From: Phoronis australis
Lineage: Eukaryota > Phoronida > Phoronidae
Length of the DNA stretch: 64,000 nt
Assembly: GCA_002633005.1 (NCBI GenBank)
Contig: NMRA01000205.1
Location: 607,273 to 671,272 of the forward strand
Reading direction: 5' to 3'
Part shown: positions 53,345 through 64,000 of the stretch, in pieces
How positions within the stretch are numbered: position 1 is the first letter of the stretch
Layout of the letters: every line of letters starts with the position of its first letter
Program-made: the position numbers and the translations under genes
Notes under the pieces: model-generated
Told to the model about the DNA's origin: nothing
The model's input: only the letters and a program-made list of their open reading frames with translations
Database searches by the model: none

Positions 53345-56300
53345 ATGGCTGAAGAACAGGCACTACAAGTTGAAGACTCACCAAAGCACATTTTCCCTGT
53401 GTTTGAATGTGAAATTGTTAGTGTTGTTGTCTACCAAGACAGGGCTGAAGTTACCAGGGAAGTTAATGCAGAACTTGAAAACGGCAGTGTAGAAGTGGTG
53501 ATCAAAGGCCTCTCTGAACATGTTGACTCGGATTCTATTAGGTATGTATATTTAATCTACAATTATTGTCCCAACAAAAAATTCAAGCTCCATTAAACCC
53601 TGGTGAATAAAGTGATTCTTGATTTTTCAACAACTTGCTCCTCTGAGACCACTGGCAGGCTAAACTCGTACTACTAATGTCTTGAACCTTAATCAGACAA
53701 AGAATGGCTTCTGGCATGAGTTTGGGAATAACTGCTAGCTTTCAAGTGCTTTAGTCCATGCGCCATGCCGGTCTGCTGTGACAAGCCAACTTACCGAACC
53801 TGGTCCCAACCAAAGGCAAGTTCTCAATTCTAAAAATCGCAGCTGTCATCAGATTACACCAAGTGCTTTACTGTTTGTTTATCACAAGACAGCCACGTGG
53901 TATATGAGCCCATGACCTTAGCTTGTTCTTTTATGACTCACTGCTAGAAGCTACTTTGTTACCCATTGGACTTGAATGTCGTCGTATGTGCTTTGATACA
54001 GCTCTTATATCCAATACATTATCATGATTGAATTCAACTGTGGCTGCTCACATAATTTTAGTAGTTACTGATCAATTTAATAAGGAATAATTTGACACCA
54101 TTTTCATTACAAATTTGTTTATAAATGGCAGGTTCATAGCGTCTTACAGAAAAATGTTTGTGTATCAAAACTACTGTTTTAAATTGTTTTTACTACTGTA
54201 ACATTGTGATTTTAAAAAGTGGGACCAGTCTTAATTGCAAACATTCAATATAAAGCTCTTTAGTAAGGTGAGAGCTCAAAAATAGNCTTCTGCTCGATCC
54301 AAACTCTTATTTTGTCACCAGTATAGACAAGACAGGTTGGGTTGAAAAAAGTTGAAGTATATTTCTTTCGTCCACTTAAATTTCATGAGTTACTTGAACT
54401 TCCTTCTGCACAACACTAGTAATATGATGGTGACTAATTTCATGGCAGATTTTCTGAAAAATCCATCACGTCTTTAATTGTCTTAAAATCTGGTAGAGTT
54501 TTTAGACAACAAGGTGTAAACAAAAAATCTATTTCTTGTCATTAGCCACCTAATGAGCGATTTGCATTTGAACAAAGTTTGCGCTTATTAGTGTACCCAA
54601 CGAGCTTTTGAAAGCATTGCTCACGTCTTCAAATTGTTCAACCTCAAGGTCCTGCAGAGATGATTTGGATACCATTCTGTAGCTCTCGTGCTATTCTGTT
54701 TTAACTCATAGTTCAAAATGGCAAATAAATTCAGTGGATCGGATGTTCATCTTCGGTTCTTTTTTCCAAGTTATTTATAAGCAGAGAAAACAATGCTCTC
54801 TCTGGCGAAGGCAAAGTTCACTTCAATCTGTGAGTCTGTGGGGACGCTTGACAATCCTTCTTCTGATGCTACTTTCAACAATATAATGAACGGCAAAACC
54901 GCCCACGTCCCAATCTTCAGAAGAGGACTCAAGTTGGCAGCCTACAGCTTGACAATGCCACCTCAGATTCTGTTTGATTTCTCGTTTTTCAAAACTCTGC
55001 TGTTGCCATCTTATAATGCATCATTGAAGAAGACCAGTACTTTCACACCAACGCATGTGGGGTTTCTTGTTATGCTGTGCTGACCTAACGTAATGGTAAT
55101 TGCATTCTGTGCCCCACTCAAAGAATACTTAATTTTGGCATGAATTTCCATGTCCATTGTTTCTGTAGAGTGGAGGGCAAGGGGGCAGCTACTATCACTG
55201 AGGTGACGTACCAAGAGAAGGAGGTAACGAGCAAACAGGAAACCAACCAGAAGCGCAAGGAACTGGAAGACAAATTGAAAGAATTGAACTTGCAGATGCA
55301 ACATTTGGAGAATAAAAGGAGACGGCACGAAAGGCAGAAAGTTATTTTGGATGGTTTGGCTGACACGGTGAAGTCTGGCGGACCCACTCCTACTGAGGTG
55401 AGATGTAGTTGATGCAATTTATCAAAAATCTTGATTGCAGTTTAAAAAGGTGACTGTTTGTGTTTCAATGGTGCTTAGTGCTCTCAAAGTATGGCAACCT
55501 TTTAAATGCTTTTTGTTGCAAACACCTAGTTTAATGTTTTGTATGTTTTACTTAATGTATTTCAGTCTCTGTTCTTTATTTATAACTTGATCTCTCTGTT
55601 ACTTTTATTATGAGGAAATATTACATCAAAATTGTTCGCTTTGTTCATGGTACTATAGATCGTGTCTTGCGAGAGCACACCGGAAAGTTCCATCTGTCCC
55701 GTCATTCCTATCAGCATAGTTGAAATTGTAAGTCGTGATCTATTTTGACAGAAATCTTCTCAGTCTGATTTCCTGAATCCGGAATTTCTTGGAAATGTGT
55801 CCAATTTCCTTGAATTCTACCTGAAGAACGCTACGCATTTGGACGAGCAATTGAGTAGCACCCAGCTTGAAGTAACGGAAGTACATGAAGAAATCAGTGT
55901 GGCACGAGCAGCTCTAGGGAAGCTTGGCGGCTTCGGTGCTCAAACTATTTCAAGGTAGGAAAGGCTGAGTCTTTGTAATTATAGTAATTATGTGTAATGT
56001 GTCAGGGCTTTTGCAGCATTTGGTATGCTCGGGGATTCTATGGATAGCCCCAATTAAGAGAGCTCATAATGAGATGCGGGATTCCCTTGTATCGCAAGAT
56101 ACTGTGGAGCTGCCTCTTAATATCGGATAGTGGAATATCCCAGTTATTGTCATGAAATGTCAAAACAGAATTTCACATATAACCCACAATAGTTAAATAA
56201 CCCTCATGATGTCGTGATTTGTTGTCGTATTGTAAGGAAATGAGCACAATTGATTCTCACCTGCTTATTAGCGTGCGTATCTTCATTTTTTCTATCTACA

Positions 56301-59300
56301 AAACAACTCGATTTATCTGTAGTTCAATTGCACTGCCTTATCGGAACTCAGTGCTAACAGTGAACATTCCTTTTCCTGTTCAGCTGTCTTACTCTCAGAT
56401 TCTCCTCTTAGCTAAGTTGCCGGGAACCTGCCTACTGGAATATCCCACTTATTATCAATAATTTACATCAAAATTGAGCGTATGAAATTCAAGATATAAT
56501 TTGCATGCTCCTAACTATGCTAATGTATAGCAGGAACTAAGCGACAATATTTTTTGAAAATCATCTAATACACTAAAAAGTGCAGTTGTATTCATTGACA
56601 ATTTTAAAAGTGAAAACATACAATTCTGCAAATAGGTGACCTTTGCCCTAATAACGTACCTTGGGGGCTCACATAACTGGTGTCATGCAGTGTTTTTCCC
56701 AAAAATAACGTCACGATACTTACTGGACACGGTTGAACGATTTACAGTGGATCATTTCCGATAGAAATCTTGTTAAAAACATTTGGCAATTTTCAACCTA
56801 CTTTACATCTTCGCTATATGTTGTGTTTCTAATTACTTTGACCAAGCAATCAGAGAGGTTAGGAATTAGCATGCAAGTTCCACTTTCTACTGTAGTTTTA
56901 ACGGACTGCGGATAATGTTATGAACTATCTTTGGACATCCCCTCATTTGTTTTGGCTTCTCAAGTCTCGTCTTGAGTGGGATATTTTATTGTCTCGGCTA
57001 TCGTCTCAATTTTGCTTCGGTATCATCTCAGTTGGCAGTTTGACTTCACAATGACTAGGGAGTGGGCAATGTAATAGTCTTGTTGTTGAGTCGCGTAGAA
57101 TTTTTCATCGCTCGTCATTCGTTCAGCTGGTACCCACTTTCCCACCTTACACGCGGTTACCCAAGTATTGCATTGGTCAACATTAGGTCAGGATATTCAT
57201 TTTTTAATTGCAGTTCCTTTAATCTAGTATCTGTGCAAAATCAATCCACCGCATGCAGGGTACTTCGTGGAAATAATCTGTGATATGGCCATCTGCAGCA
57301 TACCAATAAAAGTGGCTTTTTTAAACACAGGGCTCGATTACACTTTGTCACCTAACGATGGTCATCATCCAACTGTCAATTTTTACCTGTTCTGTGTTCC
57401 TCGTGGTATGTTGTACTTCTGTGCTGAGAGACTTGTTTAGTGTATTGTGATGACATTGTGATTGAATATTGCATTGTGGTGTTGCAAACAACGAAGACGT
57501 TTTTGCAGTGCGGTTTCATTGTAGCAAAGTTGCAGCTGAAGGAATTGGTATAGTAGTTGCAAAGTGTTTCCGACAATATCTTGTATTTGTGTTGTAGAGA
57601 GTCCAGTATCTTGTTGGATGTTCACGAGGCAGGCGAGGTCACGTTGCTCATCTCATACGTTGTCCATAACGCGCAGTGGACGCCGAAATACGACATTCGG
57701 GCGTTCAGTGATCAAGACACCTTGAAGGTAGTTTTTGAATGCTCTCCGTCACTTTCAAAAAAATCTATAAAGTGGCAAAGTCAAGTTAAAAAATCTGTCT
57801 TCCATCTGGTCTAAAGTTTGTCGTGGCAAATCTACCCTCAAAAGCAGTCAGTATATAGTTACTTGTCGTTAGATTTCCTTCTTGGTGCACAAAATCTTAC
57901 TCGACGTGTCAAGACATCTTGTTAAGCCCCTTAAGTCTTAAGTAACAGGTTACTGTATGTTCTTTCCAAACCCAAAAGTCACCTGATTTTCAGTGAGGTC
58001 ATAAGGCTTGACCAGGGGACTGTTTTTTGAAAATTGACTGGAGACTTAATTAAGACAGTGATTTGTTCTTTCACTCACACCTCACATTCGCTTAATAAAG
58101 GTTTAGCCAAGTAATTACGAGTGCATCTCAGTCTAGAATACTTCTTAGAAAATGTTTCAATAACTAACATTTCTGCCTATATTGTTAGTCGGTGAATTTC
58201 CCATTCTCCGTAATGGAGACCTTGGGTTACCGCTGTGTCGTTATTAGTTTGCCAGTGATATCAAGGGGAGAAAGTTGGCAAACCAATGTTAATGTAGTCC
58301 AGTGCTGTGTTGTTCTGCGTTTGTCTGATAAGCTCAGGTAATCCAGCAATTATGTTGTAAATAGCACGCCTGACACTAACCGATATTTAAAAAATACTAT
58401 TTTGCAAACGACATTCAACAAATTTAGTAAAGAAGAGGTTTTTTTCTGTCGTGCCATTAACAAACAAACGTCGAACAAGGGAAACAGAATTTGACTTTCA
58501 AAGAGATTAGACTTAACCGTGCTGATTCATAAATGTGTGGAATATTCTTCCACATGCAGGCGTTCTGTTAGTTGCGATTTAGTTGCTTTTCTTTATGTAG
58601 ATTAATGTTAGCAGCATTTTGATAGCGGGTGTGTGTGTGTGTGCGTGTGCGTGTGTGTGCGTGTATGCCACACATGGCATACTGGAGCATTTTGGGTTTT
58701 TCCGCTGGAAATTTTAATCTACATGTAGACCTACTTCATGTAAGGAGATTTGTCATAATCCATTTTAACCACATGTTGCTCAGTGCAGTGCAGGAAATGT
58801 GTTTGGAGTAGTAAGTTATAGGCCTACCACCTGAACTTAAATAATGGAAAAAGGAGATAAATAGTGGTCAACATCACCACGTTCAGAAAAATCTAGTTCC
58901 CAAATTTGTTCCACAGCTCGAGTGCCTCGCTACAGCTTTAACATAGTCCTAGAACATCTGAAGTTGTGTGGATTCCAGCCACCAGGCCCAACTTAGGAAG
59001 TAATATGTCTGTGTTGGCCTGACCTCTGACCCGCTTAACCACAGCATTGCATATCATGGCAATAGGCTTGTTTTCCAAGTTTAATCGATGAATCATGGTG
59101 ATTCTAGGTCAGATCCCTGAATTGGAAATTTGTTGATGGTTTTAACAGGGCAAGGGAATGTTATGTAACTTTCTTGTGTGTACACACTATTTGTTGCTCA
59201 GGTGCAGTACCATGGGATGATACAACAGTCAACGGGAGAGGAATGGACTGATGCCAAGATTTCTCTGTCCACAGCTACACCAAGTGTTGGTGGCACTGTA

Positions 59301-62300
59301 CCCGAACTGGGCACTATGAGACTGCAGTTCCAAGAGGATCCCATTGTGACGAAGCGGCGGTGAGTTGTCATTTTAATCCGATCATTTGCATTTGCAGTCA
59401 AATGATGTATATGCATAATTACATAACAGGCAGGCTTAGTCAATAGCTTTCTGCAGGTGCTCTAGTTTTGCACCCATTATCCATAAGTCTGAGTGTGCAA
59501 ATTGCAGTCGTCTTTTTCTGATTGTCTGCCGTCTGCCTGTCTTTCTCTTCTTAAAATTCCATGAAATTTGCCAGACATTAAGGTACAATTTATGGGTGGA
59601 TCCAACTTCTTCATAAGGACAAATAAATTGTTCAAATTTTACCTTCTTTCTGAGTATTTGCAAACCAGATCTAAAAAATTTGTTGGAACCTTCTAACATT
59701 AGATTGTATTGAGAAAGTAACTTCAGTAGTGAAAGTGGTGTCATAGCAGGCCCCCCCCCTCCTCCCATTTATTAATTGTTTAGTTGCCAAACTTGAATTG
59801 TAATTCCCTCTGTTTTTTATCAAAATGTTTTTTATTCTTCCTACTGCTGCTCCCACTGGTTAATAACAGATTTTTCTAATTTTGCCACTTTTATTCAAAT
59901 TGAGGTTTACCGCAGTCAAGCAGTTTTTGTTTTATGTAATGAATTTCAAAAGATGACTTCAATGAGTCTTGGTGCAACTCTGTCAACTGTAGCGCACTCA
60001 AGCATATGTGCTGCACGAATTTGAAAAATCAAAAACCTTGACGTCCTGTCCATAGTCCCTCTGACCTTGACGTCCTGTCCATAGTCCCTCTGACCTTGAC
60101 ATCCTGTCCATAGTCCCTCTGACCTTGACATCCTGTCCATAGTCCCTCTGACCTTGACATCCTGTCCATAGTCCCTCTGACCTTGACATCCTGTCCATAG
60201 TCCCTCTGACCTTGACATCCTGTCCATAGTCCCTCTGACCTTGACATCCTGTCCATAGTCCCTCTGACGTGGACACTTTAACTTGTTCGCTGATTATCTT
60301 GCAAATGACTTGTAGTTGATCTTTAAGAAATTTCGCTTAGTGACGTTTGGTCACGGCAGACGCTGCCATTAAAGTTTTTGAGAAAATATTACGTCCATTG
60401 ATCATTATCAGACAACTGGGGTAAATGACAAGGTTGCGCCTGCTTTGGTCAATTTTGGAACAAATTTAACTGTTGTCATTTTAATTTTCTACAAGATGTT
60501 CTTTGCTCTCCGATTATCGTCAAGAAACTGCAAATTTTAATTAAACGTGACAAAAGATACAGGATGTTTCAGAACCCATAACAGATTCACGTACCATCAC
60601 ACTCTGTTAGCGGTTTTTGGCTAGATAAGCCTTGTGCTTCCATCCTTGTGGAAGAGATTGTGAATGGGAATTCGATGGCACCAATCAATTTTCAACAGAG
60701 TTTGCTGTTGGCCATTGTTAGTTGTCTATTGATTATTGTCGAAATGTCTCGGCAAATCTTGAAGAAACTTTGATACGAGGAGTAAGGTTGGTATGTGCCA
60801 CTGCCAGCCAGTATTTCCATTGTGAATGTACCATTGAAGTTTCCCTATGACCCACTGTAGTTCCCCTATGGCCCACTGTAGTTCCCCTATGGCCCACTGT
60901 AGTTCCCCTATGGCCCACTGTAGTTCCCCTATGGCCCACTGTAGTTCCCCTATGGCCCACTGTAGTTCCCCTATGGCCCACTGTAGTTCCCCTATGGCCC
61001 ACTGTAGTTCCCCTATGGCCCACTGTAGTTCCCCTATGGCCCACTGTAGTTCCCCTATGTACCACTGTAATTTTTTACTAGATATTTTTCATCCATGATA
61101 GGTCATCCATTTGTCATAATGAATTAACTGATTTTCATGAACTTTGCTCTAGCAGTAGTCGGTTTTCTGAAGATTTCTGCTTTTGTTATTGCTTTGCATC
61201 GCCACTGTCCTGTATTGTTTTAGCTTTGCTTACTTTCAAAGTATGAGAAGGTTATGAAACTGAATGCTTGTTTACCACGTTCATCCAGGTATAGGCCCAC
61301 GGGCTTATTTAGTGGTGTGCTCTTAAAAACAGATCTTGGTTTATACCCGAGCTTTAATTCGGACAGGCCTATCTTGAGATACACTTAGTGGGCATGTAAA
61401 AGTAAACTTTTAGCAGAGTGAAGAGGGTGTGTGTTGGTGAAAAAAAATGTTGACAGTTGAATCCAAAAACTTTCCCCAATTTCATAGGAACGGGACATCA
61501 AAAGCATGACTAAAATAAGTTTTCAGCAGTAGGGAACATTGTCGAGTATTCACTCTACCTGCTTTTGCACTCCAACTTTGGCACACCTGAGCGTATATTA
61601 TTTTTTGTTTCTTCCAAATGTACACCCAAGCATATTGGAATTGACTTTTGGTCCCTAAGCTGTTATTTTCTGAATATACGCCCCAGATAATGTCTGCAGA
61701 AAACTCTGGTATATGGTGGACTAACAAGTATTCGTGCACAACCCTATGGCCTGCTACGAACTTCATACATCAGCCCACGATCCAAAACATAAATCCTGCT
61801 TGCACTTGCAATTAGTGACCATTTGTCTTAATGTTTGCCAAGACGGGTCTGCCAAGATCAACAAAGTGTAAGCAAGAAGACATCGGGGTTGATTTGACCC
61901 ACATAAATAGGCATGAGGGATAGACTTAAACCGAGAGTGTCGGCTTGCAAGTTAAAATAATGGAGAAGGCTTATGGTTGGCTTATCCCCAACCAGATAAG
62001 TCTGTTGGGGTTCCAATATTTGAAAATCTTACGTCCGATTTAATAACATGCTGTTTACTTATTGCTGTTGTTGGTGTGGTTTTTCCCTGCTTTACTCAAA
62101 AATGTTCAGCGAGCATGGCTCGGAGTTGATGTTTGTGTTGTAATGTTGGTGTGTTTCATTTTGGCTTGCTTTTTAGTTTCAGATTTCAATTACGCTGCTT
62201 TCAAAGTGGACGTAACCCTTGTTAAGCATCTTTTGCACTGTCAAGTTCCAACATAACATTGTGCTACATGAAAGAAGTTGTTTGTTTGCTGTGACTAACT

Positions 62301-63196
62301 TGTAGGTTTAAGCCCAAAAGGCAGACAGTCTCCGTAGAAACTGTTTGCTAGGAAGTAAGGGATATCATGACTTCTCACATTGATGCTGTGCTCACGCGTG
62401 GAGAGAGTCACGGAGACTTGGACGAGCGATCGAGCTTGTTGGTCGATACCGCAATAAGCAAGATTGGAGAACGGGACGTGAGAATGATTGTGTTGGTTGG
62501 CTCTCGGCATGCTTCTGCGATGCAAAGCTATGGTCAATCTTAGTTTTCTCTAATGTCATGTTAGTTTTGTGGATATTCAAGTTTCTCACCAAGGTCAATG
62601 TTTCCAAGAGGAAATACACAGCAATTTTGAACTTTGATTTGTTAACAAAAATGTTTGAAATTTGTATTATGGCTGGCATAGTACACTTGGAATGAATAAT
62701 TGAAGGCAATTTTTTCATAAGATGATTAAAAAGAATTATTCAATTGACCAGGATATGATTCACTGTGTTCCAATTCCTTTTTGGTATCGGACCAGCGTAA
62801 ATTTTAAACTTTTATGTAGTATTACTACATGGTTCATAGTTTTATAGTTAAGTCACTGTGCCATGCACCTACCCCCCAATAGGAAGACTGCATATTCGCC
62901 AAGTTAACGTGACATTGCCTGCTTAACTTTCCTGACAGATATTCTTCCAGGCTCACTACAGTAATCAAGGCATCCCATCCAAGCAAGCAATCGCTTTCTA
63001 ACGTCATTGCTAGCTTTTCTTAAGGTCTTCTTAAAATTGCTCTGCATTCAGATCAGGAAGATTTAAAAAGAAGACCATGATGCACAGGCAGCCGCAGGAA
63101 GAACAGCCTTATTTCGGTACTACATTGTTTAGTACTGCGCAGAGCATGATGATGGCTCCACCGGCGCCACCACAAATGATGGAGGCTGTTGCAGAG
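53345..63196 (+). CDS. DUF4140/DUF4139 (F37C4.5-like, mucoidy-inhibitor-A-like) protein, 5' part
   Basis: Six coding exons with GT/AG borders and compatible phases are visible: 53345-53541, 55169-55397, 55752-55954, 57598-57727, 59202-59359 and 63052-63196. They give 354 residues so far, and the 3' end lies beyond the window. An acceptor (TTTCTTTGCAG) six bases before the ATG implies an upstream untranslated exon. Order: an N-terminal beta-rich DUF4140-type region (CEIVSVVVYQDRAEVTREVN, VEVVIKGLSEHVDSDSIR, then VEGKGAATITEVTYQEKEV); a coiled coil (residues about 90-130, KRKELEDKLKELNLQMQHLE); a second helical stretch (FLEFYLKNATHLDEQLSSTQ); then the start of DUF4139 (LLDVHEAGEVTLLISYVVHN, WTPKYDIRA, QQSTGEEWTDAKISLSTATP), followed by a Met/Pro-rich linker (SMMMAPPAPPQMME). 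Biochemical function is not established for this family. It is transcribed away from GOPC across a shared, duplicated promoter region. Confidence 0.9.
54286..54286. other. Single N (assembly join)
   Basis: One ambiguous base within the first intron of the DUF4139 gene. Other Ns in this window (24238, 38709, 47395) mark failed joins. No duplicated flank was obvious here. Confidence 0.6.
58629..58668. repeat. (GT)n microsatellite
   Basis: About 40 bp of GT with occasional GC interruptions, in an intron of the DUF4139 gene. Confidence 0.85.
60036..60267. repeat. 29-bp minisatellite, eight units
   Basis: Eight contiguous units of CCTTGACATCCTGTCCATAG, then TCCCTCTGA (first two units with ACGTCC). 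There are no spacers, so it is not a CRISPR array. It lies in the large intron (59360-63051) of the DUF4139 gene. Several frames stay open through it on the minus strand purely because of the repeat. Confidence 0.92.
60838..61068. repeat. 21-bp minisatellite, eleven units
   Basis: Eleven contiguous units of AGTTCCCCTATGGCCCACTG plus T, with variants only in the first (TTTCCCTATGACC) and last (ATGTACCACTG) units. Because 21 is a multiple of three, both strands stay open across it; no gene is implied. It is in the same intron as the 29-bp array. Confidence 0.92.
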
Positions 63197-64000
63197 GTTA
63201 GCAGGATTAGCTGGGAAAAAATGTCAACGGGAGCTAAAAGCATGTTAAACATTCGTTTACAAGAAAGGCTGTTGTTATTGTTACTACTATTATGTACAGT
63301 AAAAATTATTTAGAAATAATATGGCTGAAATTGCAATTTTTCATTTTTAAAGGCTTACGAGTTTATTGAAAATGCTCAAAATTGTACGGAGAGTTGTTTG
63401 ATGTCAATTAGCAACGGAGAGTTTTTGTACAGTAACTATTTTGGTTGACAACTTTGGCAAAATAAAATTCTACATCTCTATCACATTGTGTCCCAAGCTG
63501 AAGATTTTCTATAAGTCATCTTGTGGTGCACAAAGATGGTACATAAGGGCCTGTAATTTGTGTAAATAGCACATTTATTGGACGGTTGAAATATTAATTT
63601 TAGGTGAAGTTTAGGTCCTAGCATTCAAAGTAAAATACTGTCTTAGCCCAATTTGTAGCAATGGACCATACAAAATGTTAACATTAAAATATTTCCTTGT
63701 CTCAAAAAAACCACTGGGCTGCATTAAGTAATTATAATGGATGACATGTTTTACATGTGGTACTCGCCAACTTCGTGCAGTTGTAGGATTATGTCGTATG
63801 AAAGCGTCTGCAGGCGTTGCGTGCATAAAAGATAAACTTTGTTAAACAGAAAATTTAACCAACTAAAACTTCCCACCTACATACAGTGCTGCACTTGGGG
63901 TTTTGGGTGATAGTCCACTAGTCTTGTACTTTATAAAGGAGCAGTTCAGTGTTCAACCCGTGTGTTGCATCATGGGTAAATACCTTAGAATAAGAGTGGT
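63197..64000. other. Intron of the DUF4139 gene to the window end
   Basis: After the donor GAG|GTTAGC at 63196 I find no further exon. The remaining DUF4139 domain should lie downstream of the window. Confidence 0.5.

Noticed and set aside
59946-60276. Three repetitive minus-strand ORFs
   Set aside because: They are open only because the 29-bp repeat lacks stops in those frames; they are shadows of the minisatellite.
60036-61068. Possible CRISPR-like arrays
   Set aside because: Both arrays are contiguous tandem units without unique spacers, lie in an animal intron and have no cas-like genes nearby.
60733-61098. Repetitive ORFs on both strands (GHRGTTV and MAHCSSP repeats)
   Set aside because: They are produced by the 21-bp minisatellite, whose period is a multiple of three.

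Overview
The window is nuclear DNA from an animal. Several genes have introns with GT/AG borders and consistent phases, the recognisable proteins are conserved in metazoans, and the AT-rich spaces between genes are full of small DNA transposons. The lineage is not resolvable by eye; an invertebrate, possibly a marine deuterostome, fits. There are no prokaryotic operons and no CRISPR array, and I recognised no RNA gene.

Layout. 1-7.8 kb: one possible terminal exon on the minus strand near 1.5-1.9 kb, repeats, and no gene I can name. 7.9-9.1 kb: an intronless LRAT-domain (NlpC/P60-type) protein gene on the plus strand. 9.1-14.4 kb: non-coding, with a diverged 370-bp tandem duplication and a 0.6-kb element with terminal direct repeats. 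14.4-16.4 kb: an acidic, internally repeated protein-like region broken by in-frame stops and frame changes. 22.4-27.6 kb: ICMT (isoprenylcysteine carboxyl methyltransferase) on the minus strand, interrupted by a 2,966-base pure-G artefact. 28-32 kb: transposons, one nested in another. 34.1-36.0 kb: the mitochondrial ribosomal protein gene MRPL51 (mL51), plus strand. 36.0-40.9 kb: satellite-like DNA with a 1.43-kb near-identical tandem copy. 40.9-51.0 kb: GOPC (PIST/CAL, a Golgi PDZ and coiled-coil protein), minus strand, nine coding exons. 51.0-53.05 kb: a tandemly duplicated head-to-head promoter region. 53.3 kb to the end: the 5' part of a DUF4140/DUF4139 (F37C4.5-like) gene, plus strand, divergent from GOPC and running off the window.

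The genes are independent housekeeping or membrane-biology loci (prenyl-protein methylation, mitochondrial translation, Golgi trafficking, acyl-transfer-type LRAT) rather than one pathway. The strongest new signals are in the mobile DNA. One terminal-inverted-repeat family has at least four copies, each flanked by a perfect 9-bp target duplication (Mutator-like hallmark), including two copies reduced to a bare ~55-bp palindrome and one that carries a nested TA-inserting element. Other notable points are six tandem copies of the ICMT exon/5' splice-site junction, a duplicated GOPC promoter, and three assembly scars marked by single N bases.
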